A stretch of 64,000 bases of DNA. Origin: Oscillospiraceae bacterium. GTDB taxonomy: Bacteria; Bacillota_A; Clostridia; Oscillospirales; Oscillospiraceae. Below the pieces are notes generated by a model that was not told where the DNA came from, did no database searches, and saw nothing but the letters and a program-made list of their open reading frames with translations. Location of the stretch: the NCBI GenBank assembly GCA_021771675.1, contig JAETOP010000003.1, positions 1 to 64,000 on the forward strand, in the 5' to 3' direction. Below, piece by piece: positions 1-6,886 of this stretch. A program made the position numbers and the translations under genes. Position 1 is the stretch's first letter, and the number at the start of each line of letters is the position of its first letter.

Positions 1-141
1 CAGGCCGCTTCCAAAGTGCGCTCTTCTCAGGGCCTGCTCCTGCATATCTTTGGCCGCATTGCGTTCGCAATGTTTACCATTGCTTTTTGGAAAATTTAAC
101 CCTTGATTCGCATTATAAATACTGGTATGCGTATTCCACAT
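1..141 (-). CDS. possible partial ORF running off the left edge
   Basis: An open frame on the minus strand runs from an ATG at 141 to the window edge (47 codons) with no stop. It reads like a hydrophilic protein; the part nearest the edge includes KHCERNAAKDMQEQALRR. No good ribosome binding site precedes the ATG, and an in-frame GTG lies four codons upstream. I recognise no family. It may be the start of a real gene or chance. Confidence 0.2.
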   Translation of the reverse strand, partial: MWNTHTSIYNANQGLNFPKSNGKHCERNAAKDMQEQALRRAHFGSGL

Positions 142-393
142 TTGACTGATCACTTTTTCTTTTCATGATTTCCCCACCCAATCCGTTTGGCAATGTCTCT
201 TTTCCTTCTACTAAAAGTATACATTTTTAAGTAAAAATTTCAACATCTTTTTCTATCGTTTTTCAAAGAGCGGTATCGATGTATACACCATCAGAGAAGG
301 CTACAGCATGCAAAGGTATGGAAGTCCTCGGCGGTGGAACCGGCAATGCAGGTTAGGGGGTTCCGACAATATTGTCCAGAATTGCTCCCTGCA
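142..393. other. intergenic stretch, no gene seen
   Basis: AT-rich up to about 270 and then more GC-rich. It lies downstream of the minus-strand VWA gene. No convincing ORF, tRNA or strong terminator is visible. A short stretch at about 275-370 has a coding-like composition on the plus strand but has no start site and no recognisable product. Confidence 0.4.
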
Positions 394-1044
394 TCATCTC
401 TTTCTCCCTTTGAAATCCTCGTCGATTTTCTGTTTCCAATCTGAAGACAGGGGTGTGGCGCAGCTGCGCACCTGACAGACCGCTTCGCTGACGGCTTCGT
501 AAATCACTCCCGTGCCCACGCCGTCAGCATGGTAGTTGGCTGCTCGGTCTGCCCGGATGCCAAATCGGGCGGCTTCCTGGGCGGCATCGATATTGGCGCC
601 CAGGAACAGGAATTCCCAGCCGTACTTCTCCTGTTGGCGTTCGATCATCGCCTTGACCTTATCGTAGGTATAGCGGCGGCTGGTGTTCTCCATGCCGTCA
701 GTAGTAATGACGAACAGTGTCTTCTCAGGGCAATCTTCTTCCCGGGCGTATTTATGGACATTTCCAATATGATGGATGGCGCCGCCTACCGCATCCAGCA
801 GGGCGGTGCAGCCCCGGACATAGTATTCCCTCTCTGTCAGAGCGGGCACCCGATTCATGGGAATGCGGTCGTGGATAACCTCCGATTCATTGTCAAACAG
901 CACCGTGGAGATAATCGCCTCTCCCGGCTCACCCCGCTGTTTTTCCATCATGGCATTGAAGCCGCCGATGGTATCCGCCTCCAGTCCCGCCATGGAGCCG
1001 CTGCGGTCAAGAATAAATACCAGCTCTGTCAGATTCTTTTTCAT
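394..1044 (-). CDS. von Willebrand factor A (VWA) domain protein
   Basis: A 216-residue protein that is nearly all one VWA fold, similar to TerY-like stand-alone VWA proteins. The metal-ion-dependent adhesion site (MIDAS) is complete: D13-x-S15-x-S17 (DRSGSM), T80 (RGCTALLD) and D116 (TTDGMEN). There is no signal peptide or membrane segment, so it should be cytoplasmic. VWA folds bind Mg2+ and act in protein-protein contacts; the partner here is unknown. The start is supported by AGGAGG eight bases upstream of the ATG. It lies 88 bp downstream of the macro-domain gene on the same strand, so the two may be co-transcribed; a joint role in ADP-ribose or stress signalling is only inference. Confidence 0.85.
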   Translation of the reverse strand: MKKNLTELVFILDRSGSMAGLEADTIGGFNAMMEKQRGEPGEAIISTVLFDNESEVIHDRIPMNRVPALTEREYYVRGCTALLDAVGGAIHHIGNVHKYAREEDCPEKTLFVITTDGMENTSRRYTYDKVKAMIERQQEKYGWEFLFLGANIDAAQEAARFGIRADRAANYHADGVGTGVIYEAVSEAVCQVRSCATPLSSDWKQKIDEDFKGRKR

Positions 1045-1132
1045 ATAAATTGCCTCCTATACTGCGGTGTTTTTGTTTACAGCCATAGTATAGGAAGTTT
1101 TTCACGGTAAATGGTCAACTGCCAGGGGACAT

Positions 1133-2164
1133 TTAGCCCCCCAGCAGGCTCTGGTCAAATTCAAACAGAGCCGCATTGATGTCGAATAGGTTATAATTCT
1201 TCTCCCGGATGAAGTACATGATGATGACATCGAACTTATTGCTATTGGTCAGAGCAAACCCTGCCCGACCAATCAAGTCCCGGGTCTGCTCCAGATCCAG
1301 CTCCAGGGCAAGTGCCAGCGCAATGGCAGTGGGTTTTGTGGGTTGATAGTTGGGGTTGTTGCGAATTTTGGAGAAATGCTGCCGGGAGAGGTTGGCTTTG
1401 GTGTAGATTTCGGAATCCTTTTTCCCAGTCCGGTCGATAAGCTCCAGCAGGGTTTCAGAAAAACCTGCATCCGTTTCCGCAAGCAACTCTGCCAGGCTGG
1501 CCTGCGGGATGGGAATGCAATTGGGAGCAGCCGCCATAGGCGCAGATTTCATGGGCACCTTGGGAACAGCTCTCCTCTGGCGGTGCATTCGCTCCTGCCG
1601 GGAAGCCGTAGGGCTGAACTGCTGAAGGGGCTTCTGCTGTACATAGTTTTCATCGATGAAGCTGGATACCCTCCGGAAGAGCTTCTCCGAAAGGCGGAAG
1701 GAATCCCGGTCAAATACAACAAGGTACACCTTCATTTCGTGGCAATCCAGAAACGTCTGAATGGCATTCATTGCGATTTGCAGTGCCTTGTCTTTGGGGA
1801 AACCGTAATTGCCGGAGGAAATCAGTGGAAAAGCAATGGACTCACAGCCGTTTTCCAACGCCAGCGCAAGGGAGGATTCATAGCAGCTGCGCAGCAGCTT
1901 GGTTTCTCCAAACAGTCCGCCCCGCCATGCCGGGCCAACGGTGTGGATGACGTATTTCGCCTGCAAAGCAAAGCCCGGGGTAATCGCAGCTTCTCCGACG
2001 CCAATCCTGCCAATTCTCTCCCGGGCGGTCAGCAGCTCCGGGCCCGCCGCATGGTGAATGCCCGCATCAACCCCGCTGCCAATCGCAGGTCTGGGATTGG
2101 CAGTGTTCACAATGGCGTCCACCCGCATTTTGGTTATGTCATTTCGGACAATCTCAAAGGGCAT
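1133..2164 (-). CDS. macro-domain protein with C-terminal HTH-like domain
   Basis: Residues 1 to about 165 are a macro domain of the YmdB/O-acetyl-ADP-ribose deacetylase type: DAIVNTANPRP, a glycine-rich GSGVDAGIHHAAG stretch and PLISSGNYGFPKDKAL are the ADP-ribose-binding loops. After a basic, proline-rich linker (about 185-225), residues about 230-343 look like a lambda-repressor-type helix-turn-helix (SEIYTKANLSRQHFSKIRNN). The macro half probably binds or hydrolyses ADP-ribose derivatives; the C-terminal half may bind nucleic acid. The start was placed at 2164, not at the upstream in-frame TTG (2224), because a good promoter (2196-2224) overlaps the upstream codons and the macro fold begins at MPFEIVRND. 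Confidence 0.85.
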   Translation of the reverse strand: MPFEIVRNDITKMRVDAIVNTANPRPAIGSGVDAGIHHAAGPELLTARERIGRIGVGEAAITPGFALQAKYVIHTVGPAWRGGLFGETKLLRSCYESSLALALENGCESIAFPLISSGNYGFPKDKALQIAMNAIQTFLDCHEMKVYLVVFDRDSFRLSEKLFRRVSSFIDENYVQQKPLQQFSPTASRQERMHRQRRAVPKVPMKSAPMAAAPNCIPIPQASLAELLAETDAGFSETLLELIDRTGKKDSEIYTKANLSRQHFSKIRNNPNYQPTKPTAIALALALELDLEQTRDLIGRAGFALTNSNKFDVIIMYFIREKNYNLFDINAALFEFDQSLLGG

Positions 2165-2195
2165 TTTTTCCACTCGCCTTCTTAATCTGTTTTCT

Positions 2196-2224
2196 ATCTT
2201 AATTGTTGATTTGGTAGAAGTCAA
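2196..2224 (-). promoter_or_regulatory. promoter of the macro-domain gene
   Basis: On the minus strand, TTGACT (2219-2224) and TAAGAT (2196-2201) are separated by 17 bp and lie about 30 bp upstream of the chosen ATG. This rules out translation from the longer in-frame start. Confidence 0.6.
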
Positions 2225-2401
2225 TATAAATCGTTGCCGGCTGTCTTTTGCATGGTGGGCGCTGCATTGCAGATCTCTTAATGTCTTTTCTCATCTGCGT
2301 TTCCCGGCGCAATAACACCGCTTTATCACTTTCTCTCTTTGCCTTTTCCATTCAAAAAGCGAGGAAAATTTCCTCACCCCTCCAACTTTTTTGTCATAAT
2401 T

Positions 2402-2448
2402 CAGACCCACTGCCTTCCCTAAGAAATGAGGTTTGGGCAGTGGGTCTG
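2402..2448. repeat. 13-bp perfect inverted repeat
   Basis: CAGACCCACTGCC (2402-2414) is exactly complementary to 2436-2448 across a 21-base loop. No T-run follows, so it is not an obvious terminator. Confidence 0.7.
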
Positions 2449-2464
2449 GTTACGGTGCGGGAAA

Positions 2465-2506
2465 ATACAAAAATCCCGAAAGCCCTGGAGCTTTCAGGAT
2501 TTTGTG
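2465..2506 (-). terminator. terminator-like hairpin
   Basis: On the minus strand a stem of GAAAGC/GCTTTC flanked by AATCC/GGATT is followed by TTTTTGT. It is a second stop for transcription leaving the fic unit. Confidence 0.5.
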
Positions 2507-2554
2507 GTTAGGCAACGGTTTAGATGCCGCCTCATTACCGGACTATAAACTTTG

Positions 2555-2594
2555 GAAAATAAAAAGAGGCCCGGAGCGCATTGGCTCCAGGCCC
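2555..2594 (-). terminator. rho-independent terminator of the fic operon
   Basis: Read on the minus strand, a GC-rich stem (2568-2593, GGCCTGGAGC paired with GCTCCGGGCC) is followed by CTCTTTTTATTTT. It lies about 80 bp after the fic stop codon. Confidence 0.7.
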
Positions 2595-2674
2595 TGCCTG
2601 GTGTGCTTAGGCAACACTTTAGATGCAACGGTTCATTGGAAAAATTTTTTTGCTATTTGATTCGTTTCAGAATA

Positions 2675-3358
2675 TCATCTGCTCACTTCTTGTAGCCAGC
2701 TGAACGTTTTCCCTCTCTCGCCAAAGAAAAAGCGAATATTTTCTTCCTGTTCTTCTTTTGAAATTGGAGTTGTAATTCTCTCGAACATTCCGTAAATACT
2801 TTCATAATTACAGGCAAAGGAATCCGCACTGGCAATCAGCATTTCCTCAGAACTGACGGATGAAAAGTCCACGCGGCACCCTGCCACCGAAGCAAGGTAT
2901 TCAATAAATAGCCGCTGTGTTCTGCCATTACCTTCCCGGAAAGGATGCAGCACGTTAATCTCACTGAAATAATAAGCCAGCCTGTGAGGAACAAATTCCG
3001 ACGTGCCAATCAGATAACGTTCCTGTTCCAGTTTGCCAAACAGGTTTGTGCCATAGGTGCTGAGGTTCATGGCAAGACAGAATTGGTTCCCTTTTGCAAT
3101 ATTTACATGGCGCAGTTTTCCTGCCCAATCATAAATATCTCCAAACAGATACCCATGAAGCTTCTGTAAATGAGCCAGATTCAGCTTTCCTTTGATAGGC
3201 TGGACTTTAGCAGCAGCCAGACGAAGGGAGGTAATTTCCCGCTCTGCCGTATGAAGGGCATCTGCATCCTGAATATTCAGTTTGTTGATCAGTACATTGG
3301 AGTTGGGATAACAGTACTCCCGATCCCATTCGTAGGAGTAGCTGTAATCCCCCATCAT
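2675..3358 (-). CDS. Fic-domain toxin (AMP transferase)
   Basis: A 227-residue Fic protein. The complete catalytic motif HPFREGNGRTQR lies at residues 138-149, with the catalytic H138 and the GNGR anion-binding turn intact. Fic enzymes usually move AMP from ATP to a hydroxyl on a target protein; in toxin versions the targets are often topoisomerases. The protein lacks its own inhibitory helix, which fits the class I arrangement in which a separate small antitoxin supplies it. The start codon overlaps the antitoxin stop (ATGA), so the pair is translationally coupled; a second ATG directly follows the first. It lacks a type IV secretion BID domain, so it is likely a housekeeping-type FicTA module. 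The target is unknown. Confidence 0.9.
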   Translation of the reverse strand: MMGDYSYSYEWDREYCYPNSNVLINKLNIQDADALHTAEREITSLRLAAAKVQPIKGKLNLAHLQKLHGYLFGDIYDWAGKLRHVNIAKGNQFCLAMNLSTYGTNLFGKLEQERYLIGTSEFVPHRLAYYFSEINVLHPFREGNGRTQRLFIEYLASVAGCRVDFSSVSSEEMLIASADSFACNYESIYGMFERITTPISKEEQEENIRFFFGERGKTFSWLQEVSR

Positions 3359-3540
3359 ACCGGCTTCCTCGCACGAATGGATACGGTATGCTTTTCCACC
3401 AGCGCGCCAACCATCTTCTCCAGGCTGCCGGGATTCTCCAGGTATTTCCTGATTCTGTTTTTGTCCTCGGAATACAGCGGCATGCCTTCCATAGCCATCG
3501 AACTGTCAACTTCCCGTACAATGGATTCTATTTCACTCAT
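3355..3540 (-). CDS. VbhA-type Fic antitoxin
   Basis: A 61-residue helical protein directly upstream of fic and overlapping it by 4 bp. It carries the class I Fic inhibitory motif [S/T]xxxE[G/N]: S14-MAM-E18-G19 in the first long helix. In VbhA and FicA the glutamate reaches into the ATP site of the Fic partner and blocks transfer. AGGAGG lies eight bases before the ATG, and a promoter is visible at 3566-3594. The short motif, small size and position together make the assignment strong, although the rest of the sequence is not distinctive. Confidence 0.85.
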   Translation of the reverse strand: MSEIESIVREVDSSMAMEGMPLYSEDKNRIRKYLENPGSLEKMVGALVEKHTVSIRARKPV

Positions 3541-3565
3541 AATTCATGCCTCCTATTTTATGTAT

Positions 3566-3594
3566 ATTATATCACATTCCACCTTTTCCTGCAA
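3566..3594 (-). promoter_or_regulatory. promoter of the fic toxin-antitoxin operon
   Basis: Minus strand: TTGCAG (3589-3594), 17-bp spacer, perfect TATAAT (3566-3571), about 25 bp before the antitoxin start. Confidence 0.65.
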
Positions 3595-3769
3595 CAGTTT
3601 TGAAACGATCTTTGCGTTGGCAACAAATCCGCAACATTGTTTTGGTTATGGATTTAACGTGACTGCTCCCAAGACAATGACAGTTTCAGCAACAGTAATA
3701 AAAAGCGCTCATTTATTTATCATAAAGGCGAAAAGGAGAAAAATCAATATTTTTGCGTTATAAAACAAA

Positions 3770-3799
3770 TTCGACATCTTTCTGTCGAAAGATGTCGAA
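3770..3799 (-). terminator. terminator of the tRNA pair
   Basis: A perfect 13-bp stem (TTCGACATCTTTC and its complement) with a 4-base loop, directly after the tRNA-Lys 3' end on the minus strand and followed by TTTGTTTTA. Confidence 0.8.
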
Positions 3800-3800
3800 C

Positions 3801-3876
3801 TGGTGACCCGCCGGAGATTCGAACTCCGGACCCACTGCTTAAAAGGCAGTTGCTCTGCCGACTGAGCTAGCGGATC
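3801..3876 (-). tRNA. tRNA-Lys (anticodon TTT)
   Basis: A 76-nt cloverleaf on the minus strand. The acceptor stem pairs GATCCGC with GCGGGTC, the anticodon loop is CTTTTAA (anticodon TTT), the T-loop is GTTCGAATC, and CCA is encoded (3803-3801). It is the second of two tRNAs in one transcript. Confidence 0.97.
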
Positions 3877-3882
3877 AAATTG

Positions 3883-3957
3883 TGGCTGGGATGGCCGGAT
3901 TTGAACCGACGAATGCCAGAGTCAAAGTCTGGTGCCTTACCGCTTGGCGACATCCCA
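3883..3957 (-). tRNA. tRNA-Gln (anticodon TTG)
   Basis: A 75-nt cloverleaf on the minus strand. The acceptor stem pairs TGGGATG with CATCCCA, the anticodon loop is CTTTGAC inside CCAGA/TCTGG, the T-loop is GTTCAAATC, and CCA is encoded. It lies six bases upstream of tRNA-Lys. Confidence 0.97.
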
Positions 3958-3997
3958 ATGTCTTGGTGCGTGGCGCCCCTGGTCGGACACACGGAGC

Positions 3998-4026
3998 ATT
4001 ATATCACGGAGAATTTGTTTTTGCAA
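3998..4026 (-). promoter_or_regulatory. promoter of the tRNA operon
   Basis: Minus strand: TTGCAA (4021-4026), 17-bp spacer, TATAAT (3998-4003), about 40 bp upstream of tRNA-Gln. Confidence 0.75.
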
Positions 4027-4095
4027 TCCTTTTTTGAAATTTTTCCCTGATTTCATAAAAAACAGATGCTCCCTCCCGGAGTGCAGAACTTTCCC

Positions 4096-4124
4096 TTGCT
4101 TTTTCTCCCGGAATACGGTATAAT
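4096..4124 (+). promoter_or_regulatory. promoter of the DUF1292 gene
   Basis: TTGCTT (4096-4101), 17-bp spacer, TATAAT (4119-4124). The upstream minus-strand tRNA promoter makes this a divergent pair. Confidence 0.65.
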
Positions 4125-4173
4125 TTTTGCCGGATAGAAATAGAATTACACCATGAAAAAGGAGTTTATCCCT

Positions 4174-4476
4174 ATGGAAAATCTGGAAAATGAACTGCAA
4201 GCTCAGGAAGAAGAGGAATCCAGCATTCTCACCCTTACCGACGAAAACGGCGAGGACGTGGATTTTGAGTACCTGGACTGTCTGACCTATCAGGACAAGG
4301 AATATCTGGTCCTCATGCCCGTCGATGAGGCCGAAACCCAGATCGTCATTCTGGAGGTTCAGCCGGTGGATGATGACAACGAGAACTACCTGGCCGTGGA
4401 GGACGAGGCCATATTGGATGCCGTCTATGGCATGTTCAAGGAAAAATACAAGGACGTCCTGACCTTCGAGGACTAA
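4174..4476 (+). CDS. DUF1292 family small acidic protein
   Basis: A 100-residue, very acidic protein with the DUF1292 core (LTDENGEDVDFEYLDCLTYQ, then EYLVLMPVDE and VILEV), like B. subtilis YrzB. Its function is unknown in all species, but it is widely conserved in Firmicutes near alaS and the RNase H-like gene yrrK. I chose the ATG at 4174 rather than 4153 because AAAGGAG lies nine bases before 4174, inside the longer frame. It is a single-gene unit with its own promoter and terminator. Confidence 0.85.
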   Translation: MENLENELQAQEEEESSILTLTDENGEDVDFEYLDCLTYQDKEYLVLMPVDEAETQIVILEVQPVDDDNENYLAVEDEAILDAVYGMFKEKYKDVLTFED

Positions 4477-4489
4477 CCCGAAGGCATCC

Positions 4490-4521
4490 ATCCCGCCTCA
4501 TTCTATGGGGCGGGATATTTT
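4490..4521 (+). terminator. terminator after the DUF1292 gene
   Basis: ATCCCGCC (4490-4497) pairs with GGCGGGAT (4509-4516) and is followed by ATTTTT. Confidence 0.8.
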
Positions 4522-4524
4522 TAA

Positions 4525-4685
4525 GGCAACGCCGCATAATGGGGCAAGAGCTTTCGGCGAGGGATTTTGCTCCAGCTGAAAGTTTGAAAAGGGCGGGAAT
4601 ACTTTGCGTATTTCCCACTTTTCAAGCTGCACAGATGGGGCAAAAGATCCGCCGAAAGCCGAAGCTCCCATTGTGCGGTGTTGCC
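4525..4685. mobile_element. 161-bp palindromic MITE, family A copy 1
   Basis: The element begins GGCAAC and ends GTTGCC. The ends are imperfect inverted repeats (17 of 19 bases), and inner inverted segments (GCTTTCGGCG/CGCCGAAAGC; AGTTTGAAAAG against CTTTTCAAGCT) let the whole unit fold as one long hairpin. It is flanked by TTAA on both sides, consistent with a 4-bp target duplication. A copy in the opposite orientation at 46783-46943 has the same length and about 96% identity (six differences counted by eye). It encodes no protein, so it must be moved by a transposase in trans. Confidence 0.85.
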
Positions 4686-4690
4686 TTAAT

Positions 4691-4871
4691 GTGCTTATCG
4701 GTTTAACTCAGCAATTTGTTGAATGGAACGATGTAATGGCTTCTGAGGAAGGCTCCCGAAGTGTAAGGGGAGCCTTGGGTGCCGTAAGCACCAGTGCAAC
4801 CAACGAGGAAATTCATAAAATTATAAATTGGCCACTATTCTGCCAGGCTGCTGAGAAAAACCGATAAGCAC
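4691..4871. mobile_element. MITE-like element, family B copy 1
   Basis: Bounded by a perfect 14-bp inverted repeat, GTGCTTATCGGTTT (4691-4704) and its complement (4858-4871). An inner hairpin, AAGGCTCCC...GGGGAGCCTT, lies near the middle. Long segments match 51527-51874. It starts five bases after MITE family A copy 1. No coding capacity is visible. Confidence 0.75.
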
Positions 4872-4983
4872 TTTTTTACCATCACAGCCGCAATCATTCA
4901 GAGTTTCCTAAAGATACTTTAAGTTTTGATTAACCGCCTTGACCTGCATAAAGCCATGGAGTAAGATACAGAAAAACATAGAA

Positions 4984-5607
4984 ATGAGTGAAATTATGCT
5001 TTACATGGTGATTGACACCCTCTGCGGCGCACTGTTTGCGCTGCCGCTGGTGTGGGATTTTTGGTGGATCTGCGGCGACCGGGGCCTGCGTCGGGGGCTG
5101 CTGGCGGGGGTATTCACATTGTATCTTTGCGCCATGTTTAATGTGGTGGGCATCCCCGGGCTGCCCTATTTCCGCTGGGTGCCCACCGTCAACCTGATCC
5201 CCTTCGGAGATGAGAAATCGGTCCGGTTTTTTCTCCAGCTGGGGCTGAACGCCGTGATGTTCCTGCCCTTCGGCTTTCTGCTGCCGGTGCTCTGGCCAAA
5301 ATGCCGCAGCTGGAAGGTGACCACCCTGGCGGGGCTTCTGACCTCGGGGCTTATCGAATTTTTGCAGCTGTTTTCCTTCCGTGCCACAGACGTAGACGAT
5401 TTGCTGATGAACACCCTGGGGGCTTTTCTGGGGTATGGGCTGGCCTGGCTGTTCTTCCGCCGGAGCTGGCTGCGGCCGGAGGCGAATTCCTGCCGGGTGA
5501 ACGAATGGGTGCGGCTGAGTGTGACCATTCTGATCCCTCTGCTGACCTTCATTTTTATTGCGCCCTTTGTAAACCAGTGGGTCTATGGCCTGCCCATGTT
5601 CTCCTGA
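4984..5607 (+). CDS. VanZ family membrane protein
   Basis: A 207-residue protein with four to five membrane helices and the VanZ hallmarks: NLIPF, a helix ending NAVMFLPFGFLLP, then EFLQLFSFRATDVDDLLMN and TLGAFLGY. VanZ-like proteins confer low-level teicoplanin resistance in Tn1546, but most chromosomal homologues have no known role. No other van gene is nearby, so a glycopeptide role should not be assumed. The frame is open further upstream (4939); 4984 is chosen because the N-terminal helix starts just after it, but no strong ribosome binding site decides it. Confidence 0.85.
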   Translation: MSEIMLYMVIDTLCGALFALPLVWDFWWICGDRGLRRGLLAGVFTLYLCAMFNVVGIPGLPYFRWVPTVNLIPFGDEKSVRFFLQLGLNAVMFLPFGFLLPVLWPKCRSWKVTTLAGLLTSGLIEFLQLFSFRATDVDDLLMNTLGAFLGYGLAWLFFRRSWLRPEANSCRVNEWVRLSVTILIPLLTFIFIAPFVNQWVYGLPMFS

Positions 5608-5616
5608 AAATAACAG

Positions 5617-5660
5617 CCCGGAATTGGTTTGCGGGAATCCCGCTTCCAATTCCGGGTTTT
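5617..5660. terminator. bidirectional terminator between vanZ-like and deacetylase genes
   Basis: An 11-bp stem, CCCGGAATTGG with its complement, contains a nested GCGGGAATCCCGC hairpin and is followed by TTTT. It sits between convergent genes. Confidence 0.75.
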
Positions 5661-5664
5661 GCAG

Positions 5665-6516
5665 TCAGTCAGAAATATTCGTAACCTGGCCGCCGGGCAG
5701 GGTGACATAATCCGTCAGAGTGCGGATAGTCACATCCAAAGCGCTGGGATTATAAACCAAGCTGCCATCGGCGGAGTATTCCAGGCGGCGATAGGCATTG
5801 ACATAATCAATGATCTCTCCGTTGGAGGCAAACCAGACTTTGTCCTGATGCTCCGCCATAAACTGGCACAGCTTCTCCATCACATCCCAGTTGTCCTCCC
5901 CGTCCAGCTCATAGGCGTGACCCCAGACATAGAAGAGCCGGGGCTTCTCATCGGCGCCGGAAACGAATTCCTCTGCCAGCGGCATCAATTGGTGGTCGGC
6001 ATGATGGCAGGTGGGATCCCAGATGAGGAAGTTCTCCGGAATGTCGAAGCAATGGGTAGAATGGACGGTTCTGGCCCCCTGGTATCCGGCCAGACGCAGC
6101 AGCTCCACCACCTGCTGATTATAGCGGCCATAGGGATAGGCAAACATTTTCAGAGGACGGCCCGAGAGCGCCTCCAGCCGGCGCTTGTCCTCAATCAGAT
6201 CGTACATGGCAAGAGGCGTGCCGATGGTATCCAGGAAGGAGTGGTATAGCCCGTGGCCCCCGATTTCATGGGTATGGTAGACCGTCTCCACCTCCCGCTG
6301 GTCAATTTTGGACACGTCCAGCTCCTTCTTCCCCGGATCCTGCCGGGTCTCCTTCCGCCCCAGCAGGGCGGAATTCAAATTGAAGGTGCATTTCAGAGCG
6401 TACTGCCGGAACAGCTCCGCCAGCCGCCGGTCCTGCACCACGCAGTCATCATAACTCAGCGTAAAGGCTCTGGTCTTTCCGCCGGGGAAGACCAGGGTAT
6501 CAAATCGTCTTTCCAT
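5665..6516 (-). CDS. polysaccharide deacetylase family protein
   Basis: A 283-residue NodB-fold protein. The metal site is visible: the usual TFDDG appears as SYDDC (D23, D24), and the HxxxH pair is H88-GLY-H92. Family members remove N- or O-acetyl groups from chitin, peptidoglycan or xylan. There is no signal peptide, so if it is an enzyme it acts inside the cell or on an intracellular or imported sugar. The change of Gly to Cys after the Asp pair is unusual. Later blocks FAYPYGRYN and the YVWGHAYELDG segment fit the family's barrel end. It ends at the shared terminator with the vanZ-like gene. Confidence 0.85.
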   Translation of the reverse strand: MERRFDTLVFPGGKTRAFTLSYDDCVVQDRRLAELFRQYALKCTFNLNSALLGRKETRQDPGKKELDVSKIDQREVETVYHTHEIGGHGLYHSFLDTIGTPLAMYDLIEDKRRLEALSGRPLKMFAYPYGRYNQQVVELLRLAGYQGARTVHSTHCFDIPENFLIWDPTCHHADHQLMPLAEEFVSGADEKPRLFYVWGHAYELDGEDNWDVMEKLCQFMAEHQDKVWFASNGEIIDYVNAYRRLEYSADGSLVYNPSALDVTIRTLTDYVTLPGGQVTNISD

Positions 6517-6626
6517 GTTCTCTTTCCTTCCATTTTTTCGGAATTGCCCAGAAGGGCAGGCTCATTATAGCCCATTCCCGCTCAATAGGCAACGGATTTT
6601 CCGGAGATTTGTCCCAAAAACCAGGT

Positions 6627-6821
6627 TTAAGCCCAACCTTCTTCCTCCAGGTAATCCCGAATCAGGTACTGGAGAAATTCTTTGCATTTCCCACAGCCGG
6701 TGCCGCAGCCGGTAATGGCCTGTACCTCCTCCAGAGTTTTCGCCCCCTGACGGACGGCGGATCGAATTTGGGCATAGGTGACATTCTTGCAGTGGCAAGC
6801 CTCTTTGTTGGCATTTTTCAT
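6627..6821 (-). CDS. BFD-like [2Fe-2S]-binding protein
   Basis: A 64-residue protein with the bacterioferritin-associated ferredoxin (Fer2_BFD) cysteine pattern: CHC near the start (residues 9-11) and CGTGCGKC at about 39-46, with VTYAQIRSAVRQGAKTLEEV between. BFD domains bind one [2Fe-2S] cluster with a helix-turn-helix-like fold and either donate electrons (for example to release iron from bacterioferritin) or act as accessory domains. Stand-alone copies like this are common in Clostridia, and their partner is usually unknown. No bacterioferritin lies nearby. Confidence 0.88.
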   Translation of the reverse strand: MKNANKEACHCKNVTYAQIRSAVRQGAKTLEEVQAITGCGTGCGKCKEFLQYLIRDYLEEEGWA

Positions 6822-6886
6822 GGGATATGCTCCTTTGGGAAATTCATTTGAAACCGCCTCCGTTTTCTGGGGCGGGCCTTTTAAGC

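Larger units (their letters stand above)
2225..2674. other. intergenic region rich in hairpins, no gene
   Basis: A 450-bp gap between divergently placed minus-strand units. It holds a 13-bp-armed inverted repeat (2402-2414 with 2436-2448), two terminator-like hairpins and a 20-bp near-identical direct repeat (2508-2527 and 2607-2626, 18 of 20 bases the same). The repeat pair suggests a roughly 100-bp duplication. Short ORFs here show no family resemblance and overlap the hairpins. Confidence 0.6.

Noticed and set aside
270..370. Coding-like stretch reading GIDVYTIREGYSMQRYGS
   Set aside because: No start codon with ribosome binding site, no recognisable family, and only about 35 codons.
2508..2626. 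Two 20-bp direct repeats as a possible CRISPR unit
   Set aside because: Only two imperfect copies about 80 bp apart and the interval is a terminator hairpin, not a spacer.
4604..4867. 87-codon ORF across the two MITEs
   Set aside because: It spans the junction of two mobile elements and has no domain or ribosome binding site.
4984..5607. VanZ as evidence of a glycopeptide resistance cluster
   Set aside because: No vanHAX, vanY or vanRS genes lie near; VanZ-like proteins are common in Clostridia.
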